Shown piece by piece: positions 13,827 to 20,905 of a stretch of DNA of 43,911 nucleotides. Made by a program: the position numbers and the translations under genes. This DNA comes from a virus: positions 1 through 43,911 of the IMG/VR virus record IMGVR_UViG_3300042526_000205; one strand, written 5' to 3'. Position 1 is the stretch's first letter. Each line of letters starts with the position of its first letter. The notes under the pieces are model-generated. The model searched no databases. It was not told the origin of the DNA and worked only from the letters and a program-made list of their open reading frames with translations.

Positions 13827-14069
13827 ATGACTGTTACAATAACTAACATGGAATTAAAATTTGCAGATAACCTTACACCAGATCAACTAATGATTGAAGA
13901 CTTAATTATGGTTGAAGATGAGGCTGTTGAGGTAATTGGAATTGCATCCGATGAAACAGGCAGCAACTATGCTATTTTTTATAAAGATGAGTTTGGTGAA
14001 AAAAACGTTGTGCAATTTAAGCATGATGAGTTTGTTTCTCTCTACGTGTATGTAGATAGTGACGAATAA
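13827..14069 (+). CDS. 80-residue hypothetical protein
   Basis: MTVTITNMELKFADNLTPDQ... acidic, beta-rich. Start chosen at 13827 because GGGAGG sits upstream; an earlier TTG at 13803 would overlap the membrane peptide. Last gene of the operon. Confidence 0.65.
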   Translation: MTVTITNMELKFADNLTPDQLMIEDLIMVEDEAVEVIGIASDETGSNYAIFYKDEFGEKNVVQFKHDEFVSLYVYVDSDE

Positions 14070-14071
14070 AG

Positions 14072-14104
14072 TTTTTATGCACTTCCCCGCATAAAAATTT
14101 CGAC
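14072..14104 (+). terminator. terminator with TTTCGAC tail
   Basis: 9-bp stem TTTTTATGC (14072-14080) / GCATAAAAA (14089-14097), 8-nt loop, then TTTCGAC. GGCGTGTCG follows at 14116-14124 and can fold back on CGACCCCCG. Confidence 0.75.
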
Positions 14105-14137
14105 CCCCGCAGTCGGGCGTGTCGGTTTACGTAAGAT

Positions 14138-14166
14138 TTGACATTTTCCCACAATTTTGGTAAAAT
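14138..14166 (+). promoter_or_regulatory. consensus leaderless promoter
   Basis: TTGACA 14138-14143, 17-bp spacer, TAAAAT 14161-14166, five bases, ATG 14172. One of the best matches to sigma-A consensus in the window. Confidence 0.75.
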
Positions 14167-14171
14167 TAAAT

Positions 14172-14315
14172 ATGAAGAAAACCAAAGAGGAATTACGTAG
14201 GCTTATGGAATTACGTAGGTCTAACGCTGCCTCTGCCGTGCCCTCTAAGAAAGATTATTCTAGAAAAAAGAAATGTCAGTCCCTTATGCTAGAATTAAAA
14301 AAAGAAAGCGAGTAA
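14172..14315 (+). CDS. 47-residue basic protein
   Basis: MKKTKEELRRLMELRRSNAA... KKDYSRKKKCQSL. Strongly basic and helical, with the direct repeat ELRRLMELRR; possibly nucleic-acid binding. Leaderless. Ends six bases before the Gp88 gene, likely an operon. Confidence 0.6.
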   Translation: MKKTKEELRRLMELRRSNAASAVPSKKDYSRKKKCQSLMLELKKESE

Positions 14316-14321
14316 CCCACC

Positions 14322-15044
14322 ATGACTAAACTACTCAGAAGCAAAGATAGGAAAGTAACTAATGCCGTCTCACCAAATGGAAAAACCCCAACAATTGCTA
14401 ACACATTCGGATTACCAGCAGGAAAGGCTTATTCATGTCCTGGCGCAACGTCTGTCTGTGAGAGTGTTTGCTATGCAGGCAAATTGGAAAAGGTATTCCC
14501 AACAGTAAAGAAAAACTTATTACATAACTGGGAATTACTAAAAGACGCAGATCTTGACACCATGCAGGTGTTGCTAAGTGAAATGATAGATGAGTTTATT
14601 ATTGACTGCAACAGGCGCAATGCAACTAAACTATTCCGTATCCACTGGGACGGCGACTTCTTCAATGATACTTATACACAAGCATGGAAGAATGTTATCC
14701 TTAATAATACAGATATACAGTTCTGGGTTTATACCCGTGTAAAAACTGCAGCCCTTATCCTTAAGGGTATTGAAAATCTCTCACTATACTATTCCACAGA
14801 TAGCGAGAATAAAGATACAGGTGTGGAATTAAAAACAGATCATGGAATACGTCTTGCATACCTTGCTAAGAATTTCTTAATAGGACAAGCAGACATGAAA
14901 GCACTTATGGGCAAGCCAGCCGCTAAGTGTCCTGAGAATAATAAACAGATACCACTAATCAGCACAAAGGGCTCGGCTTGCGTTTCTTGCTCATTGTGTG
15001 TATACTCTAAAGCAGACATAGTTTTTTCTGCCTCAAAGAAATGA
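14322..15044 (+). CDS. Gp88-family protein
   Basis: 240 residues matching the mycobacteriophage gene product 88 family (PF17338): TFGLPAGKAYSCPGATSVC, CYAGKLEKVFPTV, FRIHWDGDFFNDTY, FWVYTR and a C-terminal CVSCSLCVYS. Conserved Cys residues suggest metal or cluster binding. The biochemical role is not established. Shine-Dalgarno is weak (AAAGCGAG). Confidence 0.85.
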   Translation: MTKLLRSKDRKVTNAVSPNGKTPTIANTFGLPAGKAYSCPGATSVCESVCYAGKLEKVFPTVKKNLLHNWELLKDADLDTMQVLLSEMIDEFIIDCNRRNATKLFRIHWDGDFFNDTYTQAWKNVILNNTDIQFWVYTRVKTAALILKGIENLSLYYSTDSENKDTGVELKTDHGIRLAYLAKNFLIGQADMKALMGKPAAKCPENNKQIPLISTKGSACVSCSLCVYSKADIVFSASKK

Positions 15045-15050
15045 GAATAA

Positions 15051-15116
15051 ATGGAAATCTTAATCATGTTAGTAATAGGCTTAGTAACCATGCTAGTCAT
15101 AGCAGGGGGCAAATAG
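15051..15116 (+). CDS. 21-residue single-pass membrane peptide
   Basis: MEILIMLVIGLVTMLVIAGG followed by K; ATG six bases after the Gp88 stop. Pure hydrophobic helix with a GGK end, echoing the GGR end of 13757-13825. Function unknown. Confidence 0.45.
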   Translation: MEILIMLVIGLVTMLVIAGGK

Positions 15117-15185
15117 CCACTTGTGACATAAATCACACCCATAAGCGTCTCAAATAGTGAGAAATCTAGGGAATGGACTTGGAAA

Positions 15186-15208
15186 ATGTCAGTAGGAAAT
15201 GTTATACT
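15186..15208 (+). promoter_or_regulatory. ATGTCA-N11-TATACT promoter (4 of 6)
   Basis: ATGTCA 15186-15191, TATACT 15203-15208, leader with AAAGGAG before ATG 15243. Confidence 0.55.
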
Positions 15209-15242
15209 TAATACATACAACAAACTAAAAAGGAGAAATACA

Positions 15243-15407
15243 ATGTCAGTAGCAACAGCAACATACAAGGTAGGCGACACATACACAACACAGAAGTCAA
15301 AGGTCACAGGAGTAATCAAGGAGATTACACCACAGGCTAACGGAAATGTACGAGTAGCCCTAGATGTAGAAGGCAAGACTCGTTACACAACTTGGACGGC
15401 TAAGTAA
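15243..15407 (+). CDS. 54-residue hypothetical protein
   Basis: MSVATATYKVGDTYTTQKSK... TRYTTWTAK. KOW/SH3-like strand pattern (TYKVGDTY, VTGVIKEI). AAAGGAGAAATACA precedes the ATG. Start at 15243, not the in-frame ATG at 15186, which lies inside the promoter. Followed by stem-loop copy 2. Confidence 0.65.
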   Translation: MSVATATYKVGDTYTTQKSKVTGVIKEITPQANGNVRVALDVEGKTRYTTWTAK

Positions 15408-15423
15408 TCTAATTACTTATTCC

Positions 15424-15446
15424 TGAGCATGAAGTAAAACTGCTCA
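15424..15446 (+). terminator. CCTRAGYA-family stem-loop, copy 2
   Basis: TGAGCA (15424-15429) / TGCTCA (15441-15446), loop TGAAGTAAAAC. No T-tract follows, so termination may be inefficient or the element may have another role. Confidence 0.55.
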
Positions 15447-15494
15447 ACACACCCCCTAAAAAAATCAAACACCAAAGAAAAGAGAAAATAAAAG

Positions 15495-15917
15495 ATGGCA
15501 AGAGGAAAAGCAATCTCAGTTAAAATCCCTACTGCAAGAGTAATCAAAGCACTAGAGGCATCACTAGCAAAACTAGAGGCAGACTACGCATCACAAGAAG
15601 CAAACGAGGCTAAGTATGAAAAGGCTCGTAAGGTATGGCAAAAGGAAGTTATTGACTATGCCGTAGCAAACATCAAGAAGGCAGAAAACTTCCGTACTAA
15701 CTATCGTCATTGGTCAAATAATCTTAACATTGACTTTGACTTAACAGTTACAGAAAAAGAAATGCCTAAAGAGCCTGAGAAGGACTTTGTGACAATGCAC
15801 CAACACTCATACAATGAGCAGAAAGAGGAAATCTCAAATGCTATTCGTATCCTCTCAATGACAGATGAGGAAGTAGTTAATACCTCAACTTACAATGCGG
15901 TAGCCCGTTATCTATAA
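15495..15917 (+). CDS. 140-residue coiled-coil hypothetical protein
   Basis: MARGKAISVKIPTARVIKAL... long helices EASLAKLEADYASQEANEAK and VWQKEVIDYAVANIKKAENF, basic N-terminus, conserved-looking SMTDEEVVNTSTYNAVARYL. Found in this form in actinophages to my recollection, without function. It follows the stem-loop at 15424, so it may be read through from the promoter at 15186. Confidence 0.65.
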   Translation: MARGKAISVKIPTARVIKALEASLAKLEADYASQEANEAKYEKARKVWQKEVIDYAVANIKKAENFRTNYRHWSNNLNIDFDLTVTEKEMPKEPEKDFVTMHQHSYNEQKEEISNAIRILSMTDEEVVNTSTYNAVARYL

Positions 15918-15934
15918 TTAGATAATAAACCACC

Positions 15935-15957
15935 TGAGTATGTGGCTAAACTACTCA
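15935..15957 (+). terminator. CCTRAGYA-family stem-loop, copy 3
   Basis: TGAGTA (15935-15940) / TACTCA (15952-15957), loop TGTGGCTAAAC. The C-G pair of copies 1 and 2 is replaced by T-A on both arms, a compensatory change. Confidence 0.6.
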
Positions 15958-16114
15958 CCTTATACCCTGTGCTCCGTAGGTTCCCTGGGTGTATGGTTTC
16001 GCCAGGCTGATTAGGGCGATAATAGAAATACTATAGAGCAAGGTTCCTGCAGACCTAAAGAAGCAGACATCCTGAGCATGATCCAAAAAGGCTCCCCGCA
16101 AGGGTCCTTGACAA
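15958..16114. other. orphan non-coding module
   Basis: No ORF with a start and RBS. It has CCTGG...CCAGG and two AGGTTCC repeats, and ends in another family hairpin (GAGC 16074-16077 / GCTC 16091-16094, copy 4). A short untranslated transcript between stem-loops 3 and 4 is possible. Confidence 0.35.
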
Positions 16115-16137
16115 TTGTCAGTGGGGACCTGTACAAT
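16115..16137 (+). promoter_or_regulatory. TTGTCA-N11-TACAAT promoter (5 of 6)
   Basis: TTGTCA 16115-16120, TACAAT 16132-16137. A normal TTGACA also lies 18 bp before this -10, so this copy could be a dual-mode promoter. Confidence 0.6.
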
Positions 16138-16170
16138 TAAATTAAACAAACAAACAGAAAGAGGCCCCTT

Positions 16171-16599
16171 ATGGACCAAATGGAAACATCGTATCCAACA
16201 ATAATCAATGCAACAGAAGACTTTCTTAAGTCTCAGATAGTGCAAAAGGATGAGCGCATTGCTAATCTTGAATCACATATCTCAACAGTTACACAACGTT
16301 CATACACTGAGTCTGCAGAGCGCAACCGTATGCGTAATGAAATGCAAGAGTGGACCTTGGAAGCGCTAGAGAATGGCACTTTTGATGAAAGCACTGCACA
16401 AGAAATTGCAGACATTTGCGGATTTGAATTAACAAAAGAATTTGAATTGGAAGTTACAGTTCTTTATTCAGTAACCGTTAATGCTCGTGATGAAGAGTCT
16501 GCACAGAATGCAATTCACGATATTGATTTTGATACCGTTCAATACAGTGATGAAAATATTTCTTGGTTGTCATCCAGTGTTGATAGAATAGATATTTAG
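16171..16599 (+). CDS. 142-residue hypothetical protein
   Basis: N-terminal coiled coil (QIVQKDERIANLESHISTVT), then a C-terminal alpha/beta part FELEVTVLYSVTVNARDEES and EDAxxA-type motif. The pattern resembles unassigned actinophage proteins. Single-gene module bounded by a promoter and terminator. Confidence 0.65.
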   Translation: MDQMETSYPTIINATEDFLKSQIVQKDERIANLESHISTVTQRSYTESAERNRMRNEMQEWTLEALENGTFDESTAQEIADICGFELTKEFELEVTVLYSVTVNARDEESAQNAIHDIDFDTVQYSDENISWLSSSVDRIDI

Positions 16600-16650
16600 T
16601 AGGGGGCTACTAATAGACATATCGCATGTCTTTAAACTAGATAAGGGCCC

Positions 16651-16682
16651 TAAGCATGGCCACGTAAACTGCTTAATTTTTT
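16651..16682 (+). terminator. CCTRAGYA-family stem-loop, copy 5, with T tract
   Basis: TAAGCA (16651-16656) / TGCTTA (16670-16675), followed by ATTTTTT; here it is clearly a Rho-independent terminator. G-C to A-T compensation relative to copy 1. TTTTCGAC follows at 16692-16699. Confidence 0.8.
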
Positions 16683-16782
16683 GCCATAAAATTTTCGACC
16701 CGTGTGACCTGGATCACATGTGTTTAAGAACACACTTTAAGAATGTCCGAATTGCCCCATCTCTAACTATACCGATTTGCAT

Positions 16783-16805
16783 TTGTCAGACTATCCTGCT
16801 AAACT
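16783..16805 (+). promoter_or_regulatory. TTGTCA-N11-TAAACT promoter (6 of 6)
   Basis: TTGTCA 16783-16788, TAAACT 16800-16805; drives the DUF932 gene. Confidence 0.55.
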
Positions 16806-16837
16806 TAGATTAACTACAAAAGAAAGAAGAAAAACTC

Positions 16838-17854
16838 ATGGCACATGAACTAGAAACGCAAAACGGAAAAGCATCATTCGCATCTTTCCGTGAGCCTGCT
16901 TGGCATGGATTGGGTACCGTATTCACAGAAGAAAAAACCACAAAAGAAATGTTAGACCTAGCAAGTCTATCTAACTGGAATGTTCGTCTTGAAGATTTGG
17001 AAACCCCATCACATTTAGTAAGTGACAAAAACTATCAGTACGTATTGCGTACCAATCCTACAGATTCAACACAGACAGACATTCTTGGTGTCGTTGGTGA
17101 GCGTTATCATGTAATGCAGAATGAAGATTTATTCTCATTCGGTGATAACATTCTAGACGGCGGAGGACGTTGGGAAACCGCTGGCTCAATCAAGGGTGGA
17201 CGTGTTGTGTTCGGTGCATTAGCATTGGAACGTGAAACAGTCCTAGACCCTAATGGTGTTGCAGATAAGGTAAAGACTTATTTACTTATCAACACATCAC
17301 ATGACGGCTCTATCGCTATTCAAGCAAGCATTACACCTGTTCGTGTTGTGTGCGCTAATACTCTCAATCTTGCTCTTGGTTCAATCAAGAAAAAGAATGG
17401 TGTTAAGCAATCATTCAAGATTCGTCACACACAGACCGCAAGTGGCAAGGTTGCCGTTGCTCGTGAGACTCTTGGTCTTGCACATAAGTACATGGATTCA
17501 TTTGACATCATGGCAAAGGCTATGATTGAAAAAGAAGTCAATGCTAAGCAATTCAACGACATCATTCTTGCTGCATACCCAAAGCCAGAAAAAGATTCTA
17601 AGGGTGCTTTCAAGAAATGGGAAAACAAGGTAGATGTTATCAACGACATTTATACAGGCGAGTACAATGGAATGATTGCTGGTAATGCGTGGGGTGCTTT
17701 CAATGCACTAACTGAACGCCTTGATTGGTACCGCTCTGCTCGTGGTGGTTCTAACGAATCCATTCTTGCATCAGCATCAGGATTTGACCCTGCTATCAAC
17801 GCAGAGAAAAATCGTTTGCTAAAAATTGTGCAAAGCACAATGCAGATTGCATAA
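16838..17854 (+). CDS. DUF932 / TIGR03299-type phage-plasmid protein
   Basis: 338 residues. Signature N-terminus FREPAWHGLGTVF, then GVVGERYHVMQNED, RVVFGALALE, YLLINTSHDGSIAIQASITP, VRVVCANTLNLAL and a C-terminal GNAWGAFNALTERLDWYR. Full length for the family, which is widespread on phages and plasmids and has no proven biochemical role. Arginine codons here are almost all CGN, unlike the AGA-rich late genes. Confidence 0.85.
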   Translation: MAHELETQNGKASFASFREPAWHGLGTVFTEEKTTKEMLDLASLSNWNVRLEDLETPSHLVSDKNYQYVLRTNPTDSTQTDILGVVGERYHVMQNEDLFSFGDNILDGGGRWETAGSIKGGRVVFGALALERETVLDPNGVADKVKTYLLINTSHDGSIAIQASITPVRVVCANTLNLALGSIKKKNGVKQSFKIRHTQTASGKVAVARETLGLAHKYMDSFDIMAKAMIEKEVNAKQFNDIILAAYPKPEKDSKGAFKKWENKVDVINDIYTGEYNGMIAGNAWGAFNALTERLDWYRSARGGSNESILASASGFDPAINAEKNRLLKIVQSTMQIA

Positions 17855-17868
17855 ATAAAAAAAATCCT

Positions 17869-17889
17869 AAGCATGATTTAAAACTGCTT
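17869..17889 (+). terminator. CCTRAGYA-family stem-loop, copy 6
   Basis: AAGCA (17869-17873) / TGCTT (17885-17889), loop TGATTTAAAAC. It ends five bases before the tRNA-Asp, so it may also act in processing of the tRNA 5' end. Confidence 0.55.
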
Positions 17890-17893
17890 CGCT

Positions 17894-17967
17894 GGTCTGT
17901 TAGAATAGTTGGTTAGTTCGCCACCCTGTCACGGTGGAGGTCACGGGTTCAAGTCCCGTACAGATCG
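17894..17967 (+). tRNA. tRNA-Asp(GTC)
   Basis: Acceptor GGTCTGT / ACAGATC, discriminator G, anticodon stem CCACC / GGTGG with loop CTGTCAC (anticodon GTC), T-arm ACGGG-TTCAAGT-CCCGT. CCA not encoded. Confidence 0.9.
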
Positions 17968-18047
17968 CAAGAAATAAAAATTCATTTCAGTGCATAAAAA
18001 TTTTTCGAAATTGTGATATAGAACACAGTTTACGATTACGGTATGAC

Positions 18048-18076
18048 TTGAATTTTCCCACGATTTAGGCTACAAT
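18048..18076 (+). promoter_or_regulatory. leaderless promoter
   Basis: TTGAAT 18048-18053, 17-bp spacer, TACAAT 18071-18076, six bases to ATG 18083. The spacer shares TTTCCCAC with the 14138 promoter. Confidence 0.7.
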
Positions 18077-18082
18077 TAATCT

Positions 18083-18247
18083 ATGACCCAAACAATGAGA
18101 ACGATTGATGAACTAGTCAATGAGATGTATATGGACAACGAACAACATCTTGAATACATGGAAAATATGAACGGTGGGGATTGTGATTGTAATATCCACA
18201 CTACCTTAAATACAATAGTCAAGTACTGGTGGGATGAGGAGAACTAA
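18083..18247 (+). CDS. 54-residue acidic protein
   Basis: MTQTMRTIDELVNEMYMDNE... with GGDCDCNIH. CxCxxH could bind a metal. Leaderless; first gene of a coupled run to 20325. TAATG to the next. Confidence 0.6.
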   Translation: MTQTMRTIDELVNEMYMDNEQHLEYMENMNGGDCDCNIHTTLNTIVKYWWDEEN

Positions 18248-18405
18248 TGTTAGGTTATACCTTGGAAGATCTAAACAACATGACATATGGTGTTGATAAC
18301 GCTATCCTATTAATTAACTCTGATGAGCACCCTGCTATCTATAACTATTTAGTTACTACAAGAGAGTTTCTCCAGGGCCTATGGGCAGAAGGGTACTTTG
18401 ACTAA
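18247..18405 (+). CDS. 52-residue hypothetical protein
   Basis: MLGYTLEDLNNMTYGVDNAI... AEGYFD; mixed alpha/beta, acidic. TAATG overlaps at both ends. Confidence 0.6.
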   Translation: MLGYTLEDLNNMTYGVDNAILLINSDEHPAIYNYLVTTREFLQGLWAEGYFD

Positions 18406-18641
18406 TGTGGACTAAGTTTACTTATCTTTGTACTGACTGTGATGCTCTTATAGAGATTACTGCATCTGTTAGTCCTCAGATTGATCCCGCCTGTATTTGC
18501 CACTCCTCATCCCATGTGACATTAATCTCTTGGGAAGATGCAACGGTATCCCATGTGGATGAAGATCTAACACCTGATTACGATGTGACGGATATCACAC
18601 CCCCAAAACTTGTAAAGATTAACACAAACCCGTATACTTAG
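18405..18641 (+). CDS. 78-residue zinc-finger-like protein
   Basis: MWTKFTYLCTDCDALIEITA... CICHSSSHVTLISWEDA. CxxC plus CxCH ligands. Coupled to the upstream stop. Function unknown. Confidence 0.65.
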   Translation: MWTKFTYLCTDCDALIEITASVSPQIDPACICHSSSHVTLISWEDATVSHVDEDLTPDYDVTDITPPKLVKINTNPYT

Positions 18642-18645
18642 TATT

Positions 18646-18810
18646 ATGAACAACATTATATATACCCGATTTGCCACCTTTACTGATTACGACTGCACAG
18701 TCTGCAAAAATAAACTTAATGTTGATGAAGCAGATAACTTTATGTTATGCCATGGATGTTATTGTGAAGTCTTTGACCCTGCCCTAAGAGAGTCATCCCA
18801 ATGGACCTAA
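18646..18810 (+). CDS. 54-residue zinc-ribbon protein
   Basis: MNNIIYTRFATFTDYDCTVC... LCHGCYCEVFDP. Two Cys pairs typical of a treble-clef or ribbon. TATACT seven bases upstream could give an additional leaderless transcript. Confidence 0.6.
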   Translation: MNNIIYTRFATFTDYDCTVCKNKLNVDEADNFMLCHGCYCEVFDPALRESSQWT

Positions 18811-18953
18811 ACACATTCAAAGAATACCTAAACCTGCACCTTATTAGTCTTGAACAAGACCTTGAAGAAAACCCTGCCTCTATCCATGTGGTAGACATTG
18901 AGGGACAAATCTATGCTGTTAAACATATGATTGAGGTTATCAATGAGCGATAA
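18801..18953 (+). CDS. 50-residue hypothetical protein
   Basis: MDLNTFKEYLNLHLISLEQD... HMIEVINER; helical, acidic. Overlaps both neighbours by about ten bases in other frames. Confidence 0.55.
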   Translation: MDLNTFKEYLNLHLISLEQDLEENPASIHVVDIEGQIYAVKHMIEVINER

Positions 18954-19182
18954 GTATCCTTTCCTACCCGAATATTTGGACAAAGCCTTAGAGGATGTCT
19001 CTATCCCACTAATTGACCTAATGCATGGTTATCTTAAGAATGAAATGCTTGATGTGGAGCAACTCTTTGACGGAGACAATGATGATAGATTTTTGCAAGG
19101 GTATATGCAAGCCTTGACAAACTGCTATGTACTGACGTATAATTTATCTATAGACCGTAAACTAATAGAAGAGGCACAATGA
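18943..19182 (+). CDS. 79-residue hypothetical protein
   Basis: MSDKYPFLPEYLDKALEDVS... DDRFLQGYMQALTNCYVLTY. The GYMQAL..CY.LTYN block resembles GFVDGLSAAYYIVYD of the next gene, so the two may be tandem paralogues. Start at 18943, not the earlier TTG. Confidence 0.6.
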   Translation: MSDKYPFLPEYLDKALEDVSIPLIDLMHGYLKNEMLDVEQLFDGDNDDRFLQGYMQALTNCYVLTYNLSIDRKLIEEAQ

Positions 19183-19397
19183 CACCACAAGAAATGCTTG
19201 AACAGATGATTGATAAGGCTACTCTAGATTTCATAGAGATTGCTAAAGAAGAAGAAGATGGCGACTACTCAGACGCAATGCAGTCTATGGAGCGTACAGA
19301 GGCACAGGGTTTTGTTGACGGCTTGTCAGCAGCCTACTATATAGTTTACGATAAGGAATATACATCACCTATAGCATTGGATGAATCAAATGAATGA
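19179..19397 (+). CDS. 72-residue hypothetical protein
   Basis: MTPQEMLEQMIDKATLDFIE... AQGFVDGLSAAYYIVYD. Acidic, helical; probable paralogue of the preceding gene. ATGA-type overlap upstream. Confidence 0.65.
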   Translation: MTPQEMLEQMIDKATLDFIEIAKEEEDGDYSDAMQSMERTEAQGFVDGLSAAYYIVYDKEYTSPIALDESNE

Positions 19398-19830
19398 TTT
19401 CATTGAAATGACAGAAGAAGAATGGTTTGACACTTATAAGCCTATTAAGAATCATATTGAAGTTACCTCTTCATTTGATGGCCACATGTTTGAGACCTAT
19501 GGCCCTGAAGTAGAATTCGTTAAGTCACAAGACAATAATAAGATATGGATGTTTGGTGACGGGGACGACGGTGGCATGTACATCTGGAGCGGCTGGGGAT
19601 TTGTTAACCGCATAGGATATTTTGTTACTGAGGTTCCTTTCCCTGATAATACTACTATACAGATTCAAGTTGGAGTACCATGGTATTACTGCGAGAACTG
19701 TGACTCAGAGTTAGAGGACCCTGATAATATTATTAGAGATGCATTTCAAGAAGTTGATTTGGAAAAATGCCCTAACTGTGCTACCCTTGAAGAGATGAAA
19801 CTTACTGGATTGGAGACCCAAAATGCCTAA
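19381..19830 (+). CDS. 149-residue protein with C-terminal zinc site
   Basis: N-terminal beta-rich half (IWMFGDGDDGGMYIWSGWGF, VNRIGYFVTE) and C-terminal YYCENCDSELED ... CPNCATLEEM, two CxxC knuckles about 35 residues apart. Similar proteins occur in actinophages; no function assigned. Overlaps the upstream gene by 17 bases. Confidence 0.65.
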   Translation: MNQMNDFIEMTEEEWFDTYKPIKNHIEVTSSFDGHMFETYGPEVEFVKSQDNNKIWMFGDGDDGGMYIWSGWGFVNRIGYFVTEVPFPDNTTIQIQVGVPWYYCENCDSELEDPDNIIRDAFQEVDLEKCPNCATLEEMKLTGLETQNA

Positions 19831-19969
19831 CTATGAAGTAGAAGTAATATTTGAACCCACTGGCCATTTTATGAATTTTACATATGAAGCAGAGGCTGAA
19901 GATGAAACAGCGCTGCTTAACGAAGTACTAAACCAATTATCAATTGTATCTTGGAAGGTAGACGAATAA
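19823..19969 (+). CDS. 48-residue hypothetical protein
   Basis: MPNYEVEVIFEPTGHFMNFT... SIVSWKVDE. Beta-alpha-beta pattern, small-domain size. Overlaps both neighbours. Confidence 0.55.
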   Translation: MPNYEVEVIFEPTGHFMNFTYEAEAEDETALLNEVLNQLSIVSWKVDE

Positions 19970-20325
19970 TGGGAGCACGGATTAACTTTGTATTTAAAGA
20001 CGGTACCACATCAAACGTTGTACTCTACAGCCATTGGGGACAAGACAACTGGCAACAGGACATTGCTTTAGCCCTTGACCATGCAAGACCCCGCTGGTCC
20101 GACTCATCGTATGGAACACGTATGATGATCAGCCATCTTATTCAAGATAATATTTTAGATGAGCACGGGTATGGAATTTACTCAATCAACTCAGATAACT
20201 ATGACCTAGGGGAGCAGACAGTGGTTATTGACTTTGTTAATAAAACTGTGATTGATAATGTTCCTGTTAAGTGGGACCTATTTGTTCAGGCGTATATGCC
20301 TGTCGCTGCGCTGGTGGGGGAGTAG
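19969..20325 (+). CDS. 118-residue hypothetical protein
   Basis: MGARINFVFKDGTTSNVVLY... SHWGQDNWQQDIALALDHAR, RWSDSSYGTRMMISHLI. The GARINF.F.DG....V.LYSHWG pattern is recurrent in phages, unassigned. Start at 19969 overlapping the upstream stop rather than at the TTG 18 bases earlier. Confidence 0.7.
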   Translation: MGARINFVFKDGTTSNVVLYSHWGQDNWQQDIALALDHARPRWSDSSYGTRMMISHLIQDNILDEHGYGIYSINSDNYDLGEQTVVIDFVNKTVIDNVPVKWDLFVQAYMPVAALVGE

Positions 20326-20360
20326 GGTCACTCTCGCACTTACGGTGGGGGGCGAACTGT

Positions 20361-20395
20361 GGTGGGTTGCCCTCCACCCTCTTTTTTGGTATAAT
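20361..20395 (+). promoter_or_regulatory. overlapping terminator and promoter
   Basis: GGTGG (20361-20365) / CCACC (20374-20378) plus T6 (20382-20387) forms a terminator for the upstream operon. TTGCCC (20367-20372) lies in its loop region and pairs at 17 bp with TATAAT (20390-20395), a promoter for 20413. Confidence 0.65.
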
Positions 20396-20412
20396 GGATA
20401 GAAGGGGACTAA

Positions 20413-20649
20413 ATGACTTTTAGGATTAGTAAGGGTATAACGCCAGAAGAGCGTGTTGCCATGAGAATTAAAACTATCATAGAAGACCTGAACTTAGACC
20501 TTGACCAGACAGGAATTATGTTGGCAAGGGTATTGCCACACTTGACATACAATAGATTAATTGCTATGATTGAGAGTGCCCAGTATGAGAAAGAGGGTAT
20601 CTTAGACCCTAACCTACAGAGAGAGCGGTGGAGAAGTGGACTTTGGTAA
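20413..20649 (+). CDS. 78-residue helical protein
   Basis: MTFRISKGITPEERVAMRIK... LHLTYNRLIAMIESAQYEKE-like helices. AAGGGG before the ATG. First gene of a three-gene operon. No family recognised. Confidence 0.65.
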   Translation: MTFRISKGITPEERVAMRIKTIIEDLNLDLDQTGIMLARVLPHLTYNRLIAMIESAQYEKEGILDPNLQRERWRSGLW

Positions 20650-20905
20650 GATTGCTATTATCCTTTCACAGATTAATACAGACGCATTAGAGTTAGAAGA
20701 TGTAGAGTATTTACCTTCAGAGTTTTGGGTAGACTTTGAGGACGGTCTTAGTCTTGCAGACTTCGTTGCTGGTAATTGGGCAGAGCCTACAGACATGGGT
20801 AAGTCACAGTTAGAATTGGTTTGGCGTACTCTTTGTGACATCAGAGAGATTGACCCTGAGATAATGTATGACTCACCTGCTGACTTTTTCAAGGCACAGG
20901 TATGA
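20636..20905 (+). CDS. 89-residue acidic protein (GTG start)
   Basis: MDFGKIAIILSQINTDALEL... FVAGNWAEPTDMGKSQLELV. GTG start inside the upstream gene, with AGAGCGG nearby. Acidic, helical; unknown. Confidence 0.6.
   Translation: MDFGKIAIILSQINTDALELEDVEYLPSEFWVDFEDGLSLADFVAGNWAEPTDMGKSQLELVWRTLCDIREIDPEIMYDSPADFFKAQV

Noticed and set aside
15186-15242. N-terminal extension of the 15243 gene
   Set aside because: Its ATG is part of the ATGTCA promoter box and there is no RBS before it.
14840-15376. 178-codon minus-strand ORF
   Set aside because: Antisense to Gp88 and the 15243 gene and crosses a promoter.
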